DNA from: Bradyrhizobium sp. 190
GTDB taxonomy: Bacteria; Pseudomonadota; Alphaproteobacteria; Rhizobiales; Xanthobacteraceae
Length of the DNA stretch: 64,000 bases
NCBI RefSeq assembly: GCF_023073415.1
Contig: NZ_JADPJL010000012.1
Coordinates: 907,250 to 971,249 of the forward strand
Reading direction: 5' to 3'
Positions 54,110-63,986 of this stretch are shown here, piece by piece (position 1 is the first letter of the stretch; every line of letters starts with the position of its first letter). Under the pieces are notes generated by a model. It was not told the origin of the DNA, made no database searches, and saw only the letters and a program-made list of their open reading frames with translations. A program made the translations under genes and the position numbers.

Positions 54110-54928
54110 ATGGCGACATTTTCCATCGATACCGTCGGCGCCGCACGTTCTCTGCGCGATGCAGCCCGCACCGGAGATTTGATCGCTCCGTTGCGCGAGA
54201 CGTTCCCATTGATGACGGCGGCCGACGCCTATGCAATCCAGCGCACGAACACGGAGCATCGCGTGCGCGAGGAGGGTAGACGCATCGTCGGCTGCAAGGT
54301 CGGCCTGACGGCGAAGGCGGTGCAGGCGCAACTCGGCGTCGACCAACCTGACTTTGGCATGCTGTTCGACGACATGGGATTCGGCGACGGCGAACCGGTT
54401 TCGATGGACGGGCTGCAGCAGCCCAAGATCGAGGCGGAGGTGGCGTTCGTTCTCGGGCGCGACCTGGACATGGAGAAGCCCGGACACGCCGACGTCATCC
54501 AGGCGATCGATCACCTGCTGCCCGCACTCGAGATCGTCGGCAGCCGTATTGCGAACTGGAACATCCGCTTCGTCGACACCGTGGCGGACAACGCCTCCTC
54601 CAGCGCATACGTGCTTGGAAGCACGCCGAAAAAATTATCCGACGTCGACCTCCGGCTTTGCGGGATGGTGATGACGCGGCGCGGTGAACCCGTATCCGTC
54701 GGCGCCGGTGCAGCGTGCCTCGGCAACCCGCTCAATGCAGTGGTCTGGCTTGCCCGAACGATGGCCGCCGTGGGGCAGCCGCTCCGCGCAGGCCACCTGG
54801 TGCTTTCCGGTGCCCTTGGACCCATGGTCGCTGTGAATGCAGGCGACATCTTCGAAACCCGCATCAACGGCTTGGGCAGCGTCAAGGCCGTATTCGAAAC
54901 TGACCCGACAGGAAGACAACTCACATGA
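54110..54928 (+). CDS. mhpD: 2-oxopent-4-enoate hydratase
   Basis: 272 residues from [23 protein letters not shown] at 54086 and ATG at 54095 are alternative starts. It adds water to 2-oxopent-4-enoate to give 4-hydroxy-2-oxovalerate. Family signs: [54 protein letters not shown] (metal-binding Glu), and [20 protein letters not shown]. It is homologous to the following decarboxylase. Its stop overlaps the next ATG (ATGA). Confidence 0.9.
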   Translation: MATFSIDTVGAARSLRDAARTGDLIAPLRETFPLMTAADAYAIQRTNTEHRVREEGRRIVGCKVGLTAKAVQAQLGVDQPDFGMLFDDMGFGDGEPVSMDGLQQPKIEAEVAFVLGRDLDMEKPGHADVIQAIDHLLPALEIVGSRIANWNIRFVDTVADNASSSAYVLGSTPKKLSDVDLRLCGMVMTRRGEPVSVGAGAACLGNPLNAVVWLARTMAAVGQPLRAGHLVLSGALGPMVAVNAGDIFETRINGLGSVKAVFETDPTGRQLT

Positions 54929-55692
54929 GCCGTGTCGAGGAATTGGCAGAGCAGCTCGACGCCGCGGCGCGCGACGCCTGCGAAATCGCGCAGATCGATC
55001 CTGAGGGTCACCTGTCGCTGGAGGATGCGTACGCGATCCAGCGGGTGTCGATCCAGCGCCGCGTGTCGCGCGGCGCGCGTCGCGTCGGCGTGAAGATGGG
55101 ATTCACGAGCCGCGCCAAAATGGTCCAGATGGGCCTCAGCGACGTCATCTGGGGGCGTTTGACCGGCGATATGCTGATCGAGGAGGGCATGGCCGCATCG
55201 TTCGCGCGCTTCGTACATCCGCGCGCGGAACCGGAAATCGCGTTCCTCCTGAAGAAGCCGTTGCCAGGCCATGTCACCGCCGCGGAAGCGCTCGCCAGTG
55301 TGGAAGCCGTCGCGCCTGCGCTCGAAATTATCGATTCGCGCTATCGCGACTTCAAGTTCACATTGCCCGAGGTGATTGCCGACAACGCGTCATCCAGTGG
55401 GATCGTGGTCGGGCCGTGGACCGACCCGCGCGAGGATTTCAGCAATCTCGGCCTCACCATGAGCATCGACGGCCGCACCGTGCAGGTGGGATCCACGGCC
55501 GCAATCCTCGGTCACCCGCTTCGATCGCTGGTCGCCGCTGCGCGCCTTTCCGATGCGGCGGGCGAGCCGCTGCAGGCCGGCTGGGTGGTGATGGCGGGCG
55601 GCGCTACACCGGCCGAGTGGATCAAGCCCGGCCAGTATGTCTCGATCGAGATGGAACGGCTGGGCGGCGCCGGCTTCCACATGGTGAACTGA
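54925..55692 (+). CDS. dmpH: 4-oxalocrotonate decarboxylase (2-oxo-3-hexenedioate decarboxylase)
   Basis: 255 residues. Converts 2-oxo-3-hexenedioate to 2-oxopent-4-enoate and CO2, usually in complex with the hydratase. [40 protein letters not shown], the metal site [16 protein letters not shown], and [20 protein letters not shown] define the decarboxylase branch ([10 protein letters not shown] distinguishes it from the hydratase). The catalytic Lys lies in VKMGF. ATGA overlap with mhpD and a three-base gap to the next gene. Confidence 0.9.
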   Translation: MSRVEELAEQLDAAARDACEIAQIDPEGHLSLEDAYAIQRVSIQRRVSRGARRVGVKMGFTSRAKMVQMGLSDVIWGRLTGDMLIEEGMAASFARFVHPRAEPEIAFLLKKPLPGHVTAAEALASVEAVAPALEIIDSRYRDFKFTLPEVIADNASSSGIVVGPWTDPREDFSNLGLTMSIDGRTVQVGSTAAILGHPLRSLVAAARLSDAAGEPLQAGWVVMAGGATPAEWIKPGQYVSIEMERLGGAGFHMVN

Positions 55693-55695
55693 CCG

Positions 55696-56667
55696 ATGCC
55701 CAACGCAACGATTCACAAGGTCAAGGCCGCGATCATCGGCTCTGGCAACATCGGCACCGATCTCATGATCAAGGTGATACGCCAGGCAAGACACATTGAA
55801 ATGGGGGCAATGGTGGGCGTCGATCCCCAGTCGGATGGCCTCGCACGTGCAAAGCGCCTCAACGTCGCGACCACCGCCGAAGGAATCGACGGACTGCTCA
55901 AGCTTGACGTATTCGGCGAGATCGACGTCGTCTTCGACGCCACGTCGGCGGGTGCTCACCGGCATCACAACGAGGTGCTGCAGCGTCATGGCATCCAGGT
56001 GATCGATCTCACCCCCGCGGCTGTCGGTCCCTACGTGATTCCGGCGATCAACCTGGAGGCCGAGAACGCCTCCAACATGAACATGGTGACTTGCGGCGGG
56101 CAGGCCACGATCCCCATCGTCGCTGCCGTATCTCGTGTCGCGAAGGTTCACTACGCGGAGATCGTGGCGTCCATCTCGAGCAAGTCGGCCGGGCCCGGCA
56201 CGCGGGCCAATATCGACGAGTTCACCGAGACCACGCGTGCGGCGATCGAAAAACTTGGCGGCGCTGAGCGGGGCAAGGCTGTCATCGTCCTGAACCCGGC
56301 CGAGCCGCCGCTTATCATGCGTGACACCGTGTTCGTGCTGTCTGAACTCGCAGAGCGGGCCGCGATCGAGGCTGGCATCGCCGAGATGGTCGCGCGCGTG
56401 CAGTCCTATGTGCCGGGTTATCGGCTCAAGCAGCGGGTGCAGTTCGATGTCATTCCACTGGCCGCGCCACTCAACGTGCCGAAGCTGGGGCCAAGGCATG
56501 GTCTGAAGACGTCCGTCTTCCTCGAAGTAGAGGGCGCGGAGCACTACCTGCCTTCCTACGCCGGCAATCTGGACATCATGACCTCGGCGGCGCTGGCGTG
56601 CGGCGACATGATGGCTCGCCGACGTATCGAGGCGGGCATCGCCCGCGGTCTGAAGCAACCGGCGTGA
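55696..56667 (+). CDS. mhpF: acetaldehyde dehydrogenase (acylating)
   Basis: 323 residues. Oxidises acetaldehyde with CoA and NAD to acetyl-CoA, channelled from the aldolase partner. NAD fold [20 protein letters not shown]; catalytic Cys in [16 protein letters not shown]; partner-binding and substrate residues in [20 protein letters not shown] and [19 protein letters not shown]. Length and order fit DmpF/MhpF. The aldolase follows 29 bases downstream. Confidence 0.95.
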   Translation: MPNATIHKVKAAIIGSGNIGTDLMIKVIRQARHIEMGAMVGVDPQSDGLARAKRLNVATTAEGIDGLLKLDVFGEIDVVFDATSAGAHRHHNEVLQRHGIQVIDLTPAAVGPYVIPAINLEAENASNMNMVTCGGQATIPIVAAVSRVAKVHYAEIVASISSKSAGPGTRANIDEFTETTRAAIEKLGGAERGKAVIVLNPAEPPLIMRDTVFVLSELAERAAIEAGIAEMVARVQSYVPGYRLKQRVQFDVIPLAAPLNVPKLGPRHGLKTSVFLEVEGAEHYLPSYAGNLDIMTSAALACGDMMARRRIEAGIARGLKQPA

Positions 56668-56696
56668 GCTTCGCCGAACCATCAGGGAGTATCGGC

Positions 56697-57734
56697 ATGA
56701 GCAGGAAGCTCTACATTTCGGACGTGACGCTGCGCGATGGCAGCCACGCCATTCGCCATCAGTACAGCATCGCCCAAATGAAGGCGATCGCCGCGGCGCT
56801 GGATGCGGCTGGCGTCGACAGCATCGAGGTGGCGCACGGCGATGGTCTCGAAGGGTCCAGTTTCAACTACGGTTTCGGTGCGCACACCGACGTGGAGTGG
56901 ATATCGGCCGTCGCCGAGACGGTAAAGAAGGCCAAGGTCGCCACGTTGCTGCTGCCTGGCATCGGCACCACGCACGATCTGCGCCAGGCCTGCGGCGCGG
57001 GCGCTCGCGTCGTGCGCGTCGCAACGCACTGCACCGAGGCAGATGTCTCGCGCCAGCATCTGGAGTACGCGCGCGAGTTGGGCATGGACGCGGTTGGCTT
57101 CCTGATGATGAGCCACATGGCGACGCCCCGGAAGCTCGCCGAGCAGGCCAAGCTGATGGAGAGCCACGGCGCTACGTGCGTCTACGTCGTCGACTCCGGC
57201 GGGGCACTCAGCATGAACGACGTGCGGGAGCGCATCCGCGCCTTCAAGGAGGTGCTGAAACCCGAGACACAAACAGGCATCCACGCCCATCACAACCTCA
57301 GCCTGGGAGTCGCGAATTCGATCGTTGCCGTGGAGGAGGGCTGCGACCGCGTTGACGCCAGCCTGGCCGGGATGGGTGCCGGTGCGGGCAATGCTCCGCT
57401 GGAAGAATTCATCGCGGCGGCCGATCGCATGGGCTGGAATCACGGCACCGACCTGTACACCCTGATGGATGCGGCAGACGAGATAGTGCGGCCTCTACAG
57501 GATCGGCCGGTGCGTGTTGACCGGGAGACATTGGCCCTCGGTTACGCCGGCGTGTACTCGAGCTTCCTGCGCCACGCGGAGGTTGCGGCAGACAAGTACG
57601 GACTGAAGGCCGTCGACATTCTGGTCGAACTGGGCAGGCGAAAGATGGTCGGTGGACAAGAGGACATGATCATCGACGTGGCGCTGGATCTGCTGAAGGA
57701 CGTCCAGCATGCGCGCCACCGCCTGAGCCGGTAG
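56697..57734 (+). CDS. mhpE: 4-hydroxy-2-oxovalerate aldolase
   Basis: 345 residues from [26 protein letters not shown] lies upstream. Cleaves 4-hydroxy-2-oxovalerate to pyruvate and acetaldehyde. Metal ligands: Asp in DVTLRDGSH and the two His of [32 protein letters not shown] is the substrate/channel segment. The C-terminal dimer interface with the dehydrogenase is present. It forms the paired enzyme with the upstream gene, as in DmpFG. Confidence 0.95.
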   Translation: MSRKLYISDVTLRDGSHAIRHQYSIAQMKAIAAALDAAGVDSIEVAHGDGLEGSSFNYGFGAHTDVEWISAVAETVKKAKVATLLLPGIGTTHDLRQACGAGARVVRVATHCTEADVSRQHLEYARELGMDAVGFLMMSHMATPRKLAEQAKLMESHGATCVYVVDSGGALSMNDVRERIRAFKEVLKPETQTGIHAHHNLSLGVANSIVAVEEGCDRVDASLAGMGAGAGNAPLEEFIAAADRMGWNHGTDLYTLMDAADEIVRPLQDRPVRVDRETLALGYAGVYSSFLRHAEVAADKYGLKAVDILVELGRRKMVGGQEDMIIDVALDLLKDVQHARHRLSR

Positions 57735-57797
57735 CGCGCGCGGCCCGGTCGCGCCCCGTTCCACATCGACGAATGCACAAGAAGGGAAGGCAATCGC

Positions 57798-58853
57798 ATG
57801 CACTCACTATCGCGCGTTTTGTTCTCTGTTGGCGTCATTCTCCTGGCGGGCTCGGCCACGAGCGAGAGCGCCTCGGCGAATTCTCTCGGCGGCCCCCTCA
57901 ATCTGGCAGACGAAGGCACGTTCTTCGTCGGCGGAACGTCCCTGGTGTCAACGAATCCGGGTGCATCTCCCGCAGGGCCTTCGCGACCCGGCACCGTGAC
58001 CGTCAACCAGATGTATGTGCATTATCGGATCCCGGCCCAGCGCACCAATCCGGTGCCGATCGTGCTGGTCCACGGTGGCGGGTTGACCGGCGTCAGTTAC
58101 GAGACCACGCCGGATGGCCGCGAGGGCTGGGCGACCTACCTGGTGCGCAAGGGCTACGCGGTCTACGTCGTTGATACGCCCGGCCGAGGCCGCTCGGGGT
58201 TCAACGCGACGGCAATCAACCAGGCGAAGGCTGAGTCCAGCGTGGCCGCTTTGCCGGGCAACGTGCTGATGGTGACAGCCGAGCTGGCGTGGCCGCTCTT
58301 TCGTTTCGGGCCGACATCCGGAACGGCGTTTCCCGACACCCAATATCCGACCGAGGCGTTCGCTGCCTTCGGGTCGCAAGGTGTGCCGTTTGGAGAAGCG
58401 ACGCTCGAAGGCGGCGCGATGGCGACCGCCCCTCGCGCACTTGCGGCGTTGCTCGACAAGATCGGTCCGGCCGTCGTCGTGGTGCATTCGCTCGCCGGCC
58501 CCTTTGCGGATGCCCTCGTCGAGATTCGACCCCGTCTGGTCAAGGCGGTGGTCAACATCGAAGGTGCGCAGGCCATTGTCCCCACCGAGGCCCAGATCGA
58601 AGCCTACCGGGGCATCCCGGTGCTCGAACTGTTCGGCGACCACCTGGATGCTCCCGTCTTTACCGGTCGCGCCCGCTACGAAGGACGAAGGGCTGTCGTG
58701 GAGCGCATCAACAAGCAGCAAGGAGGCAAGGCCACTCTCATTCGGCTTCCCGATGTGGGGATGAAGGGTAACTCCCACATGATGATGCAGGACAGAAACA
58801 ACCTTCAGGTGGCGGATTTTGTGCTTGATTGGATCGGGAGCAATATCAAGTGA
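57798..58853 (+). CDS. exported alpha/beta hydrolase
   Basis: 351 residues. Signal peptide MHSLSRVLFSVGVILLAGSA, cleaved near SASA. Hydrolase fold: PVPIVLVHGGGLTGVSYETT (oxyanion loop), YVVDTPGRGRSGF, the nucleophile elbow in VVVHSLAGPFADAL (Ser in HSLAG), an acid near LFGDHLD and a His in GNSHMMMQD. It resembles periplasmic esterases/lactonases of this type. Last gene of the catabolic cluster; it could release the pathway's substrate from an ester or lactone outside the membrane. AAGGGAAGG precedes the ATG. Confidence 0.82.
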   Translation: MHSLSRVLFSVGVILLAGSATSESASANSLGGPLNLADEGTFFVGGTSLVSTNPGASPAGPSRPGTVTVNQMYVHYRIPAQRTNPVPIVLVHGGGLTGVSYETTPDGREGWATYLVRKGYAVYVVDTPGRGRSGFNATAINQAKAESSVAALPGNVLMVTAELAWPLFRFGPTSGTAFPDTQYPTEAFAAFGSQGVPFGEATLEGGAMATAPRALAALLDKIGPAVVVVHSLAGPFADALVEIRPRLVKAVVNIEGAQAIVPTEAQIEAYRGIPVLELFGDHLDAPVFTGRARYEGRRAVVERINKQQGGKATLIRLPDVGMKGNSHMMMQDRNNLQVADFVLDWIGSNIK

Positions 58854-59229
58854 TGGTCGTTATGCTGCGCGCGTTGGTGTTCAGTTAGGGATGCTCGCAT
58901 CAGCTCGCCGAGGGCGCGCTTTGGTCGGCTGGCTAAATTGGGCGCGCGCGACAGGCGATGCCGTCGCGTCAACAACACCTTAACGCTGCGCGATGACGAG
59001 CGCCTTCCTTCAATACATCGTTAGGATGTATGGCGGCTTGCCATTCACCTGTGTTGCCGAAACGTCAACTTGCGCGTCGCGAACAGGGGGCGCGAGAAAA
59101 AGTCAGAGTTTGTCAACCTTAAAAATTAGGGTTAAGCGCCGCTTAAGCATTTAATGCCATCGTCCGTCCGTGAGTTTTTGAAGTGAGGATTTTTCGCAGT
59201 CAGCCTCACCGGACAAAAGGACGAAGCCC
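58854..59229. other. gene-free stretch before the outer-membrane protein genes
   Basis: 376 bases with no convincing frame on either strand. The right part (59100-59160) is AT-rich with TTGTCA at about 59107 and GGGTTAAGC downstream, possibly the promoter of the first outer-membrane protein. The left part is of mixed composition; nothing else is seen. Confidence 0.45.
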
Positions 59230-60045
59230 ATGCGTAGCGTTAAGTCATTCATTGCCGCAGGAGCGGCCACTTTGTTGTCCTCGGCCGCGTTCGCTGCCGA
59301 CATGGCCATCGCGCCTCCTCCAGCGTATGCGGCTCCGGTGGTCGAAGATTTCGGCGGCTGGTATCTGCGCGGCGATATCGGATTCAGCAATCAGCGCGTC
59401 AAGACCAAGGAATGGGTTACCTATTCCAGCTTGTTGTCGCTTGAACAGGACAATGGTTTTGATACCGCAGGTATCTTCGGCATTGGTGTCGGCTACCGGT
59501 TCAACAATTGGTTCCGGACCGACGTGATTGGGCAATATCGCGGCAAAGCCAACTTCCACTCGACAGACAGGTTCGTCTTCAGCAATGCCGGCGTACCCAC
59601 AGCTGGTGTGGACACTTATACCGGCAGCAAATCTGAGTGGCTGGTTTTGGCCAACGCTTACGCGGATCTCGGGACTTGGTGGTGCGTGACGCCATTCATC
59701 GGGGCCGGCGTTGGCTTTGCACAGAACACGATCTCGCATTATGTCGATACCAACACGCCAACGGGAGGTGTTGCGTCAGCCCCGTCCGCATCAAAGTGGA
59801 ATTTTGCCTGGGCTCTGCATACTGGTTTGGCTTATCGGGTAACTCCGAACTTCACGGTGGAATTGGCCTATAGCTATGTGAGCCTTGGAAATGCAACGAC
59901 GGGAGTCGTCTCCGATTTCACGGGGTTCGCGAACAACAATAGAATGGGATTCAAGGACATCACCTCGCACGACCTCAAGCTCGGCGTGCGCTGGGATCTG
60001 GCCAACCCGCCGGTCTACGCGCCGCCGCTGATGCGCAAAGGTTAA
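59230..60045 (+). CDS. outer-membrane beta-barrel protein, Omp25/RopB-like
   Basis: 271 residues. Signal peptide RSVKSFIAAGAATLLSSAAF ending AFAAD; then the Pro/Ala linker and FGGWYLRGDIGFSNQ, with repeated amphipathic strands (GIFGIGVGYRFNNWFRTDVI, GLAYRVTPNFTVELAYSYVS) of an eight-strand barrel of the Omp25/31 family. It ends in a strand, LKLGVRWDL, plus a short tail. GGACGAAGCCC precedes the ATG. A strong terminator follows at 60076-60108. Confidence 0.88.
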   Translation: MRSVKSFIAAGAATLLSSAAFAADMAIAPPPAYAAPVVEDFGGWYLRGDIGFSNQRVKTKEWVTYSSLLSLEQDNGFDTAGIFGIGVGYRFNNWFRTDVIGQYRGKANFHSTDRFVFSNAGVPTAGVDTYTGSKSEWLVLANAYADLGTWWCVTPFIGAGVGFAQNTISHYVDTNTPTGGVASAPSASKWNFAWALHTGLAYRVTPNFTVELAYSYVSLGNATTGVVSDFTGFANNNRMGFKDITSHDLKLGVRWDLANPPVYAPPLMRKG

Positions 60046-60075
60046 TCGCGACTTCCATTCGTTAACGGTTGCCGA

Positions 60076-60108
60076 ACGGCGCGGGGCACTTCCCGCGCCG
60101 TTTGCTTT
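60076..60108 (+). terminator. rho-independent terminator
   Basis: CGGCGCGGG (60077-60085), loop GCACTT, CCCGCGCCG (60092-60100), followed by TTTGCTTTT. It stands 31 bases after the stop of the first outer-membrane protein gene. Confidence 0.9.
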
Positions 60109-60259
60109 TGGCGCATGCCGATGCGGGATCTGCGGCGGGCTGAAAATGTTTGCCAGCTTTCCGACAAGATTGCGCCCAATCGGTGCACGCGACAACGATT
60201 GATTAAGGTTAACAGGCGATGATCAGCGCAAGTTCAGGGTATGCTGATGGAGCGTAGCG

Positions 60260-61090
60260 ATGCGTCGATTGTTGCTGGTGGCTGTGATGTGCGGAGCGGT
60301 AAGCGGCGCTCAGGCGGCCGATATGCCGGACCTACCGTTCCTGCGCGGCAGCTTCACCGAGGGGCTGAGCAAAGCCAGCGTCAATTGGGGGGGCACCTAT
60401 ATCGGTGGCCACGCTTCCCACGGTGCAGCGGACATGGACTTTACCAACTCCGGCCAGGATCTGCTCGCCAAGCTCTTGAACAACGTCGATCTGGAAACGG
60501 AGTTCAACATCTCCAAGTGGCCCCTGCTCGGCAAGGCCCATATGCAAAGCAGCGGCTTTGGCGGGTTCATCGGCTACAATTTTCAGTTTAGCGAGGCCGT
60601 CATCGGCGTTGAGCTGAACTATACCCACGGCAATTTCTTCGGAGCCAGCAGCGGCGGTCAGGCCCGCGTGTTCCAGTACCCGACTGACTACGTGACGTAC
60701 GCTGCAGCATCCTCGTCGGCCTCGATGAAGATCACCGATTACGGCTCGTTGCGGGCGCGAGCCGCATACCCCGTCGGCAATTTCCTGCCTTATGGATTTG
60801 TCGGCCTCGCGCTGGGGCAGGCGAACATCAATCGCAGGGCCGATGTGGACCTTAACTATCAGTATGTCGGCACCGCCGTTCCCCCGCTTCCAAATTACGG
60901 GGCCGCCTACGGCATGACGGACAACGCCAACTCCCATTTCATCATGGGGTTTGCCGGAGGTATGGGGGTCGACATAATGCTATACGCGGGGCTTTTCCTT
61001 CGTGCCGAGTGGGAGCATCTCCGGTTCAGCAAGAGCAATGTCGAGACCAGCGTCAACACGGTGAAGGCCGGTCTCGGTTACAAATTCTGA
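60260..61090 (+). CDS. outer-membrane beta-barrel protein
   Basis: 276 residues. Signal peptide MRRLLLVAVMCGAVSGAQAA, then GTYIGGHASHGAADMDF, and repeated alternation such as GFGGFIGYNFQFSEAVIGVE, GSLRARAAYPVGNFLPYGFV and LFLRAEWEHLRFSKSN, ending with an aromatic strand AGLGYKF, the usual C-terminal signal for outer-membrane insertion. It is distantly similar to the upstream gene but longer in its loops. Its own promoter probably lies in the 150 bases after the terminator. Confidence 0.85.
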   Translation: MRRLLLVAVMCGAVSGAQAADMPDLPFLRGSFTEGLSKASVNWGGTYIGGHASHGAADMDFTNSGQDLLAKLLNNVDLETEFNISKWPLLGKAHMQSSGFGGFIGYNFQFSEAVIGVELNYTHGNFFGASSGGQARVFQYPTDYVTYAAASSSASMKITDYGSLRARAAYPVGNFLPYGFVGLALGQANINRRADVDLNYQYVGTAVPPLPNYGAAYGMTDNANSHFIMGFAGGMGVDIMLYAGLFLRAEWEHLRFSKSNVETSVNTVKAGLGYKF

Positions 61091-61172
61091 TCCCGCCGCG
61101 GCGGTGCCGATCCGGCGCCGTTGACAGATCTGCCGCCGCCTGTTGCAGTGTCGCCGTTAACGAGGACGGCGC

Positions 61173-61763
61173 ATGAAGGTCTACGGCGATACCAATTCCG
61201 GCAATTGCCTGAAGGTGAAGTGGGTGTGCGACCATCTCGCGCTGCCCTATACCTGGATTGCGGTCGATACGCTCAAGGGCGAGACGCGCACCGCGGAATT
61301 CCTCAAGCTCAACGGCGCCGGCCAGGTGCCTACTGTCGAACTCGACGACGGCCGCACGCTGGCGCAATCCAACGCCATCATCCGTTATCTCGCCCGCAGT
61401 TCTCATCTCATTCCGCAGGATGCGTTCGCGGCAGGGAAGATGGACGAGTGGCTGTTCTGGGAACAGTACAGCCACGAGCCGTACATCGCGGTCTGCCGTT
61501 TCCATATGTTCTATCTGGGCAAGCCGGCTTCCGACCTCGACCCCGACAAGGTCAAGCGCGGCTATACGGCGCTGGCGCGGATGGAGCACCAGCTCGCCAT
61601 CACGCCATTTCTGGTCGGCGACGCCGTTACGCTCGCCGACATATCGCTGCTGGCCTATACGCGCGTCGCGCATGAAGGCGGCTTTCATCTCGATGGCTAC
61701 GCCGCGGTACGCCGCTGGATCGGCGCGACCGAAAAATTCCTCGGCCTGCCGCCGGCGCGCTGA
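61173..61763 (+). CDS. glutathione S-transferase family protein
   Basis: 196 residues from MKVYGDTNSGNCLKVKWVCD, with GACGG upstream. Thioredoxin domain with SGNCLKVKW (Ser/Cys active-site region), NGAGQVPTVELDDG (cis-Pro) and LAQSNAIIRYLARS. C-terminal domain with FLVGDAVTLADISLLAYTRV. Beta/zeta-like bacterial GST with unknown substrate. A GNAT gene follows after 17 bases and is likely cotranscribed. Confidence 0.9.
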   Translation: MKVYGDTNSGNCLKVKWVCDHLALPYTWIAVDTLKGETRTAEFLKLNGAGQVPTVELDDGRTLAQSNAIIRYLARSSHLIPQDAFAAGKMDEWLFWEQYSHEPYIAVCRFHMFYLGKPASDLDPDKVKRGYTALARMEHQLAITPFLVGDAVTLADISLLAYTRVAHEGGFHLDGYAAVRRWIGATEKFLGLPPAR

Positions 61764-61780
61764 CGTCACTGGAAATCGTC

Positions 61781-62251
61781 ATGTCTGCCATCTCAGAGGT
61801 CACCATCCGCCGTGCCCGCCGCGAGGATGTTGGGACCATCATCACTATGCTGGCGGACGATCCGCTCGGCGGCGGCCGTGAGCGGATCGAGGATCCGCTG
61901 CCACAATCCTATTTCGCGGCGTTCGAAACGGTCGACCACGATCCAAACATCCAGCTCGTCGTCGCTGAGGACGGCAAGGGCGCCGTGGTCGGCTGCCTGC
62001 AGCTATGTATCCTGCCGGGGCTGAGTTCGCAGGGCGCCTCGCGCGGCCTGATCGAGGATGTTCGTGTCGCCAGCCACTGTCGCAGCCGCGGCATCGGCGA
62101 GCAGATGGTGCAGTGGGCGGTTGCGGAAGCGCGGGCCAAGGGATGCAAGCTGGTCGAATTGCTGACGCATCACACCCGCGTCGATGCGCAGCGATTTTAT
62201 GAGCGGCAGGGCTTTGCGCGCAGCCATGTCGGCATGACTTTTCGATTTTAA
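61781..62251 (+). CDS. GNAT-family N-acetyltransferase
   Basis: 156 residues. Acetyl-CoA loop IEDVRVASHCRSRGIGEQMV (CRSRGIG), preceded by VVGCLQLCILPGLSSQGASR and followed by GCKLVELLTHHTRVDAQRFY and ERQGFARSHVGM, the usual GNAT C-terminal pattern. Substrate unknown. Follows the GST closely. Confidence 0.9.
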   Translation: MSAISEVTIRRARREDVGTIITMLADDPLGGGRERIEDPLPQSYFAAFETVDHDPNIQLVVAEDGKGAVVGCLQLCILPGLSSQGASRGLIEDVRVASHCRSRGIGEQMVQWAVAEARAKGCKLVELLTHHTRVDAQRFYERQGFARSHVGMTFRF

Positions 62252-62267
62252 TGGCCGTAGCGTTTTC

Positions 62268-62345
62268 GAGCGATGCCTGTCCCGCACGTGATGCCGGGTG
62301 GAATCCGGTTCGCGTAAAGAAAACGCGTCAGAACATAAGGTGAGC
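62268..62345. repeat. dispersed repeat, CCTGTCCCGCAC family, second copy
   Basis: GCCTGTCCCGCACGTGATGC, then CCGGTTCGCGTAAAGAAAAC and GCGTCAGAACAT match in order the element at 38545-38625. It lies in the 258-base gap between the GNAT gene and the 64-residue protein. Confidence 0.65.
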
Positions 62346-62509
62346 CAACTGCGGTTGAAGCGCACTTGCAACGAATGCCAGAGGTAGTCGTCACTGTGCG
62401 ATCCGGTTAACAACCGATAAACTACGCGTGCGTCCGTGATTTTACGGACCGGAACGTCTCCGCTATGCCAGCGTCTCCCATGGGGCTTTGGGCAGCTTGG
62501 GGATTTCAG

Positions 62510-62704
62510 ATGAAAAAATATTCGATTGTTCGGATTGGAAGCGAATATGTCGTTCAGGCCGGCAAGGCCAGCATTTTGAAGGTCTCGAGTCGGCAGCAGG
62601 CCGCCAAACTGGTCACCGATGCCGCCGAACTCCTGCAGCAGGAACCGGCTGCCGTTGCGGACGAGCACGCATCAATCGGGCGTGAAGCGCCCGAAGTTTC
62701 TTGA
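62510..62704 (+). CDS. small conserved protein
   Basis: 64 residues, MKKYSIVRIGSEYVVQAGKA then SILKVSSRQQAAKLVTDAAE, ending in a charged tail. GGGGATTTCAG precedes the ATG; a longer frame from 62465 is open. The first half looks like a three-strand sheet (YSIVRIGSEYVVQAG, ILKV), the second a helix (RQQAAKLVTDAAELLQQ). I remember near-identical small proteins as frequent in Bradyrhizobium, of unknown function. Confidence 0.7.
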   Translation: MKKYSIVRIGSEYVVQAGKASILKVSSRQQAAKLVTDAAELLQQEPAAVADEHASIGREAPEVS

Positions 62705-62742
62705 CGATCGGGTCCGATTCCAATAATCACCGCGGCGGGACA

Positions 62743-62783
62743 CCTCCCCCCAACGGGAGGCTTACTATCTGGAAGGATAGATT
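62743..62783 (+). ncRNA. serC leader RNA candidate
   Basis: Two hairpins directly before serC. The first pairs CCTCCC (62743-62748) with GGGAGG (62755-62760). The second pairs CTATCT (62765-62770) with GGATAG (62775-62780) around a GGAA tetraloop that is part of the ribosome-binding site GGAAGG; serC begins three bases later. The serC RNA motif known from alphaproteobacterial serC leaders likewise places the ribosome-binding site in a hairpin. I did not match the full consensus. Confidence 0.5.
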
Positions 62784-63956
62784 ATGACCGTGGCGAAGCC
62801 CGCTTCGCGGCCGAACGTGCCGCATTTTTCCTCCGGCCCCTGCGCCAAGCGCCCTGGCTGGAATCCCCAAAACCTCAAGGACGCCGCCCTCGGCCGCTCG
62901 CATCGCGCGAAGGTCGGCAAGGCAAAACTCAAGCTCGCGATCGAACTGACGCGCGAAGTGCTTGAAGTGCCCGCCGATTACAAGATCGGCATCGTGCCGG
63001 CGTCCGATACCGGCGCGGTCGAAATGGCGTTGTGGTCGCTGCTCGGCGCGCGCCCCGTCACCACCATCGCCTGGGAATCCTTCGGCGAGGGCTGGGTCAG
63101 CGACATCGTCAAGGAATTGAAGCTGAAGGACGTCACCAAGCTGCATGCCGGCTATGGCGATCTTCCCGACCTCTCCAAGGCCGATCCGGCGTCCGACATC
63201 GTCTTCACCTGGAACGGCACGACGTCTGGCGTGCGCGTGCCGAACGCCGACTGGATCAGTGCTGATCGTCAGGGTCTCACCATCTGCGACGCGACGTCTG
63301 CCGCTTTCGCGCAGCCGCTCGATTTTGCAAAACTCGATGTGGTGACGTTCTCCTGGCAGAAGGCGCTGGGCGGCGAAGCCGCGCACGGCATGCTGATCCT
63401 CTCACCGCGCGCGGTGGAGCGGCTCGAGACCTACAAGCCGGCTTGGCCGCTGCCGAAGATTTTCCGCCTGACCAAGGGCGGCAAGCTCAACCAGGGCATC
63501 TTCGAGGGCGAGACCATCAACACGCCGTCGATGCTGTGCGTGGAAGATTATCTCGATGCGCTGAACTGGGCGAAATCGATCGGCGGCCTCAAGGCCCTGA
63601 TCGCGCGCGCCGACGCCAACACCAAGGTGCTGTCGGATTGGAAGGCGAAGACGCCGTGGATCGATTTCCTGGCCAAGGAAGCGTCCATGCGTTCCAACAC
63701 CTCGGTGTGTCTCAAGTTCGTCGATCCGGCGATCACCTCGCTGACGGCGGATGCGCAGGCCGAGTTCTCCAAGAAGCTTGTTGCGCTGGTCGAGAAGGAA
63801 GGCGCCGGTTACGACTTCGCCTATTACCGCGACGCGCCGGCGGGCTTGCGGATCTGGTGCGGCGCCACCGTGGAAGCCTCCGACGTCGCGCTGCTGACGC
63901 AGTGGATCGACTGGGCGTTCGCCGAGACCAAGGCCGCGTTGCCGAAGGCGGCCTGA
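62784..63956 (+). CDS. serC: phosphoserine aminotransferase
   Basis: 390 residues, PLP enzyme converting 3-phosphohydroxypyruvate to 3-phosphoserine in serine synthesis (and used in pyridoxine synthesis). It is the alphaproteobacterial long type. N-terminal [20 protein letters not shown]; cofactor residues in [33 protein letters not shown] and [13 protein letters not shown]; Schiff-base Lys193 in [40 protein letters not shown] at the substrate-binding side. Regulated, probably, through the leader hairpins. serA, its usual partner, would lie beyond the right edge. Confidence 0.95.
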   Translation: MTVAKPASRPNVPHFSSGPCAKRPGWNPQNLKDAALGRSHRAKVGKAKLKLAIELTREVLEVPADYKIGIVPASDTGAVEMALWSLLGARPVTTIAWESFGEGWVSDIVKELKLKDVTKLHAGYGDLPDLSKADPASDIVFTWNGTTSGVRVPNADWISADRQGLTICDATSAAFAQPLDFAKLDVVTFSWQKALGGEAAHGMLILSPRAVERLETYKPAWPLPKIFRLTKGGKLNQGIFEGETINTPSMLCVEDYLDALNWAKSIGGLKALIARADANTKVLSDWKAKTPWIDFLAKEASMRSNTSVCLKFVDPAITSLTADAQAEFSKKLVALVEKEGAGYDFAYYRDAPAGLRIWCGATVEASDVALLTQWIDWAFAETKAALPKAA

Positions 63957-63961
63957 TTGTT

Positions 63962-63986
63962 ACCCTCCCCTGGAGGGGGAGGGTCG
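63962..63986. repeat. dispersed palindromic repeat, CCCTCCCC family
   Basis: ACCCTCCCCTGGAGGGGG followed by AGGGTCG; arms CCCTCCCC (63963-63970) and GGGGAGGG (63976-63983). Identical over 25 bases to the stretch translated inside uvrB at 5120-5175 (minus strand). The window ends within the element's possible tail. Confidence 0.75.
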
